Positions 12,739-12,906 of a DNA stretch of 12,906 bases are shown here, piece after piece. This DNA is from JAZQUM01 sp045631305 (GTDB lineage: Bacteria; Bacillota; Clostridia; Oscillospirales; Oscillospiraceae): the NCBI GenBank assembly GCA_045631305.1, contig JAZQUM010000113.1:1-12906 (forward strand). Reading direction: 5' to 3'. The notes below the pieces were generated by a model, which searched no databases, had not been told where the DNA came from, and worked only from the letters and a program-made list of their open reading frames with translations. The translations under genes were made by a program, and so were the position numbers. Each line of letters starts with the position of its first letter. The first letter of the stretch is position 1.

Positions 12739-12784
12739 GCCGCGCCATACAGCGGCAGGCGTGAGACAATCACGAGGTACTTAC

Positions 12785-12906
12785 ATGAAATCACGCATCG
12801 TTTCCCGTCTGCTGCTGGGCACGTTTTTGCTTGCCGTGCTCCTCTATTTCGCGCTGCAGATCCGTCAATACTATGCCGACCCCTTCTCTTTCACCGTGGC
12901 CTACCG
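12785..12906 (+). CDS. Start of an unrecognised membrane-anchored protein (runs off right edge)
   Basis: Only 40 complete codons are visible. The ATG at 12785 has GAGGT (12774-12778) six bases upstream and lies 46 bases after the hfq stop, so it probably belongs to the same operon. The peptide has a basic N-terminus (KSRIVSR), one hydrophobic segment at about residues 8-25, then IRQYYADPFSFTVAY. This fits an inside-to-outside signal anchor with the body of the protein outside. The layout is reminiscent of HlyD-like membrane-fusion proteins found in Clostridia, but the visible part is too short to assign, and I give that only as a guess. Confidence 0.7.
   Translation, partial: MKSRIVSRLLLGTFLLAVLLYFALQIRQYYADPFSFTVAY

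Noticed and set aside
12739..12756. Short GCCGC/GCGGC hairpin after hfq as a terminator
   Set aside because: Only a 5-bp stem with an 8-base loop and no T tract; the next gene begins soon after, so read-through is likely.

Overview
The window looks like a chromosomal housekeeping segment of a moderately GC-rich Bacillota, most likely class Clostridia (Oscillospirales-like). This is inferred from strong AGGAGG-type ribosome binding sites, a Gram-positive-style Hfq (EGKQQ.IYKHAIS), an endonuclease-type MutL without MutH, a lspA-rluD pair, and a mutS-mutL-miaA-hfq order known from Clostridia. I see no mobile element, CRISPR array, tRNA or rRNA. The longest stretch without a gene is 143 bases (3158-3300).

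Layout. 1-367 (minus) is the N-terminal part of a ParB/Noc-family protein that runs off the left edge. It is divergent from lspA-rluD (498-1912, plus), a tight overlapping pair for lipoprotein signal peptidase and 23S rRNA pseudouridine synthase. A 13-bp bidirectional terminator separates rluD from a convergent minus-strand pair: inorganic pyrophosphatase ppa (2627-3157) and, downstream of it, an unrecognised single-pass membrane protein (1949-2536). A divergent promoter region at 3158-3300 serves ppa and the long plus-strand operon.

The main operon runs from 3301 to beyond the right edge: miaB, a COG1237-type metallo-beta-lactamase-fold hydrolase, mutS, a CPBP-family membrane protease, mutL, a flavodoxin-fold oxidoreductase, miaA, hfq, and the start of a membrane-anchored protein. 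Gaps are short (4-base overlap to 60 bases). MiaA and MiaB perform successive steps of the ms2i6A37 tRNA modification. MutS and MutL form a methyl-independent mismatch repair system, and both carry candidate beta-clamp motifs. Hfq is the RNA chaperone. The operon therefore couples translation fidelity, replication fidelity and post-transcriptional control.

The most interesting non-coding signal is the 60-base miaA-hfq gap. It holds two perfect but mutually exclusive hairpins: a GC-rich 8-bp stem, and a 10-bp stem that captures the hfq Shine-Dalgarno sequence around an A-rich loop. This is a plausible translational switch. Other points of interest are an interleaved accessory protease and flavoprotein among the repair genes, a near-duplicated translation-initiation element before mutL and miaA, a variant MutL endonuclease motif, a dyad in the miaB promoter, and an orphan membrane protein of lower GC.
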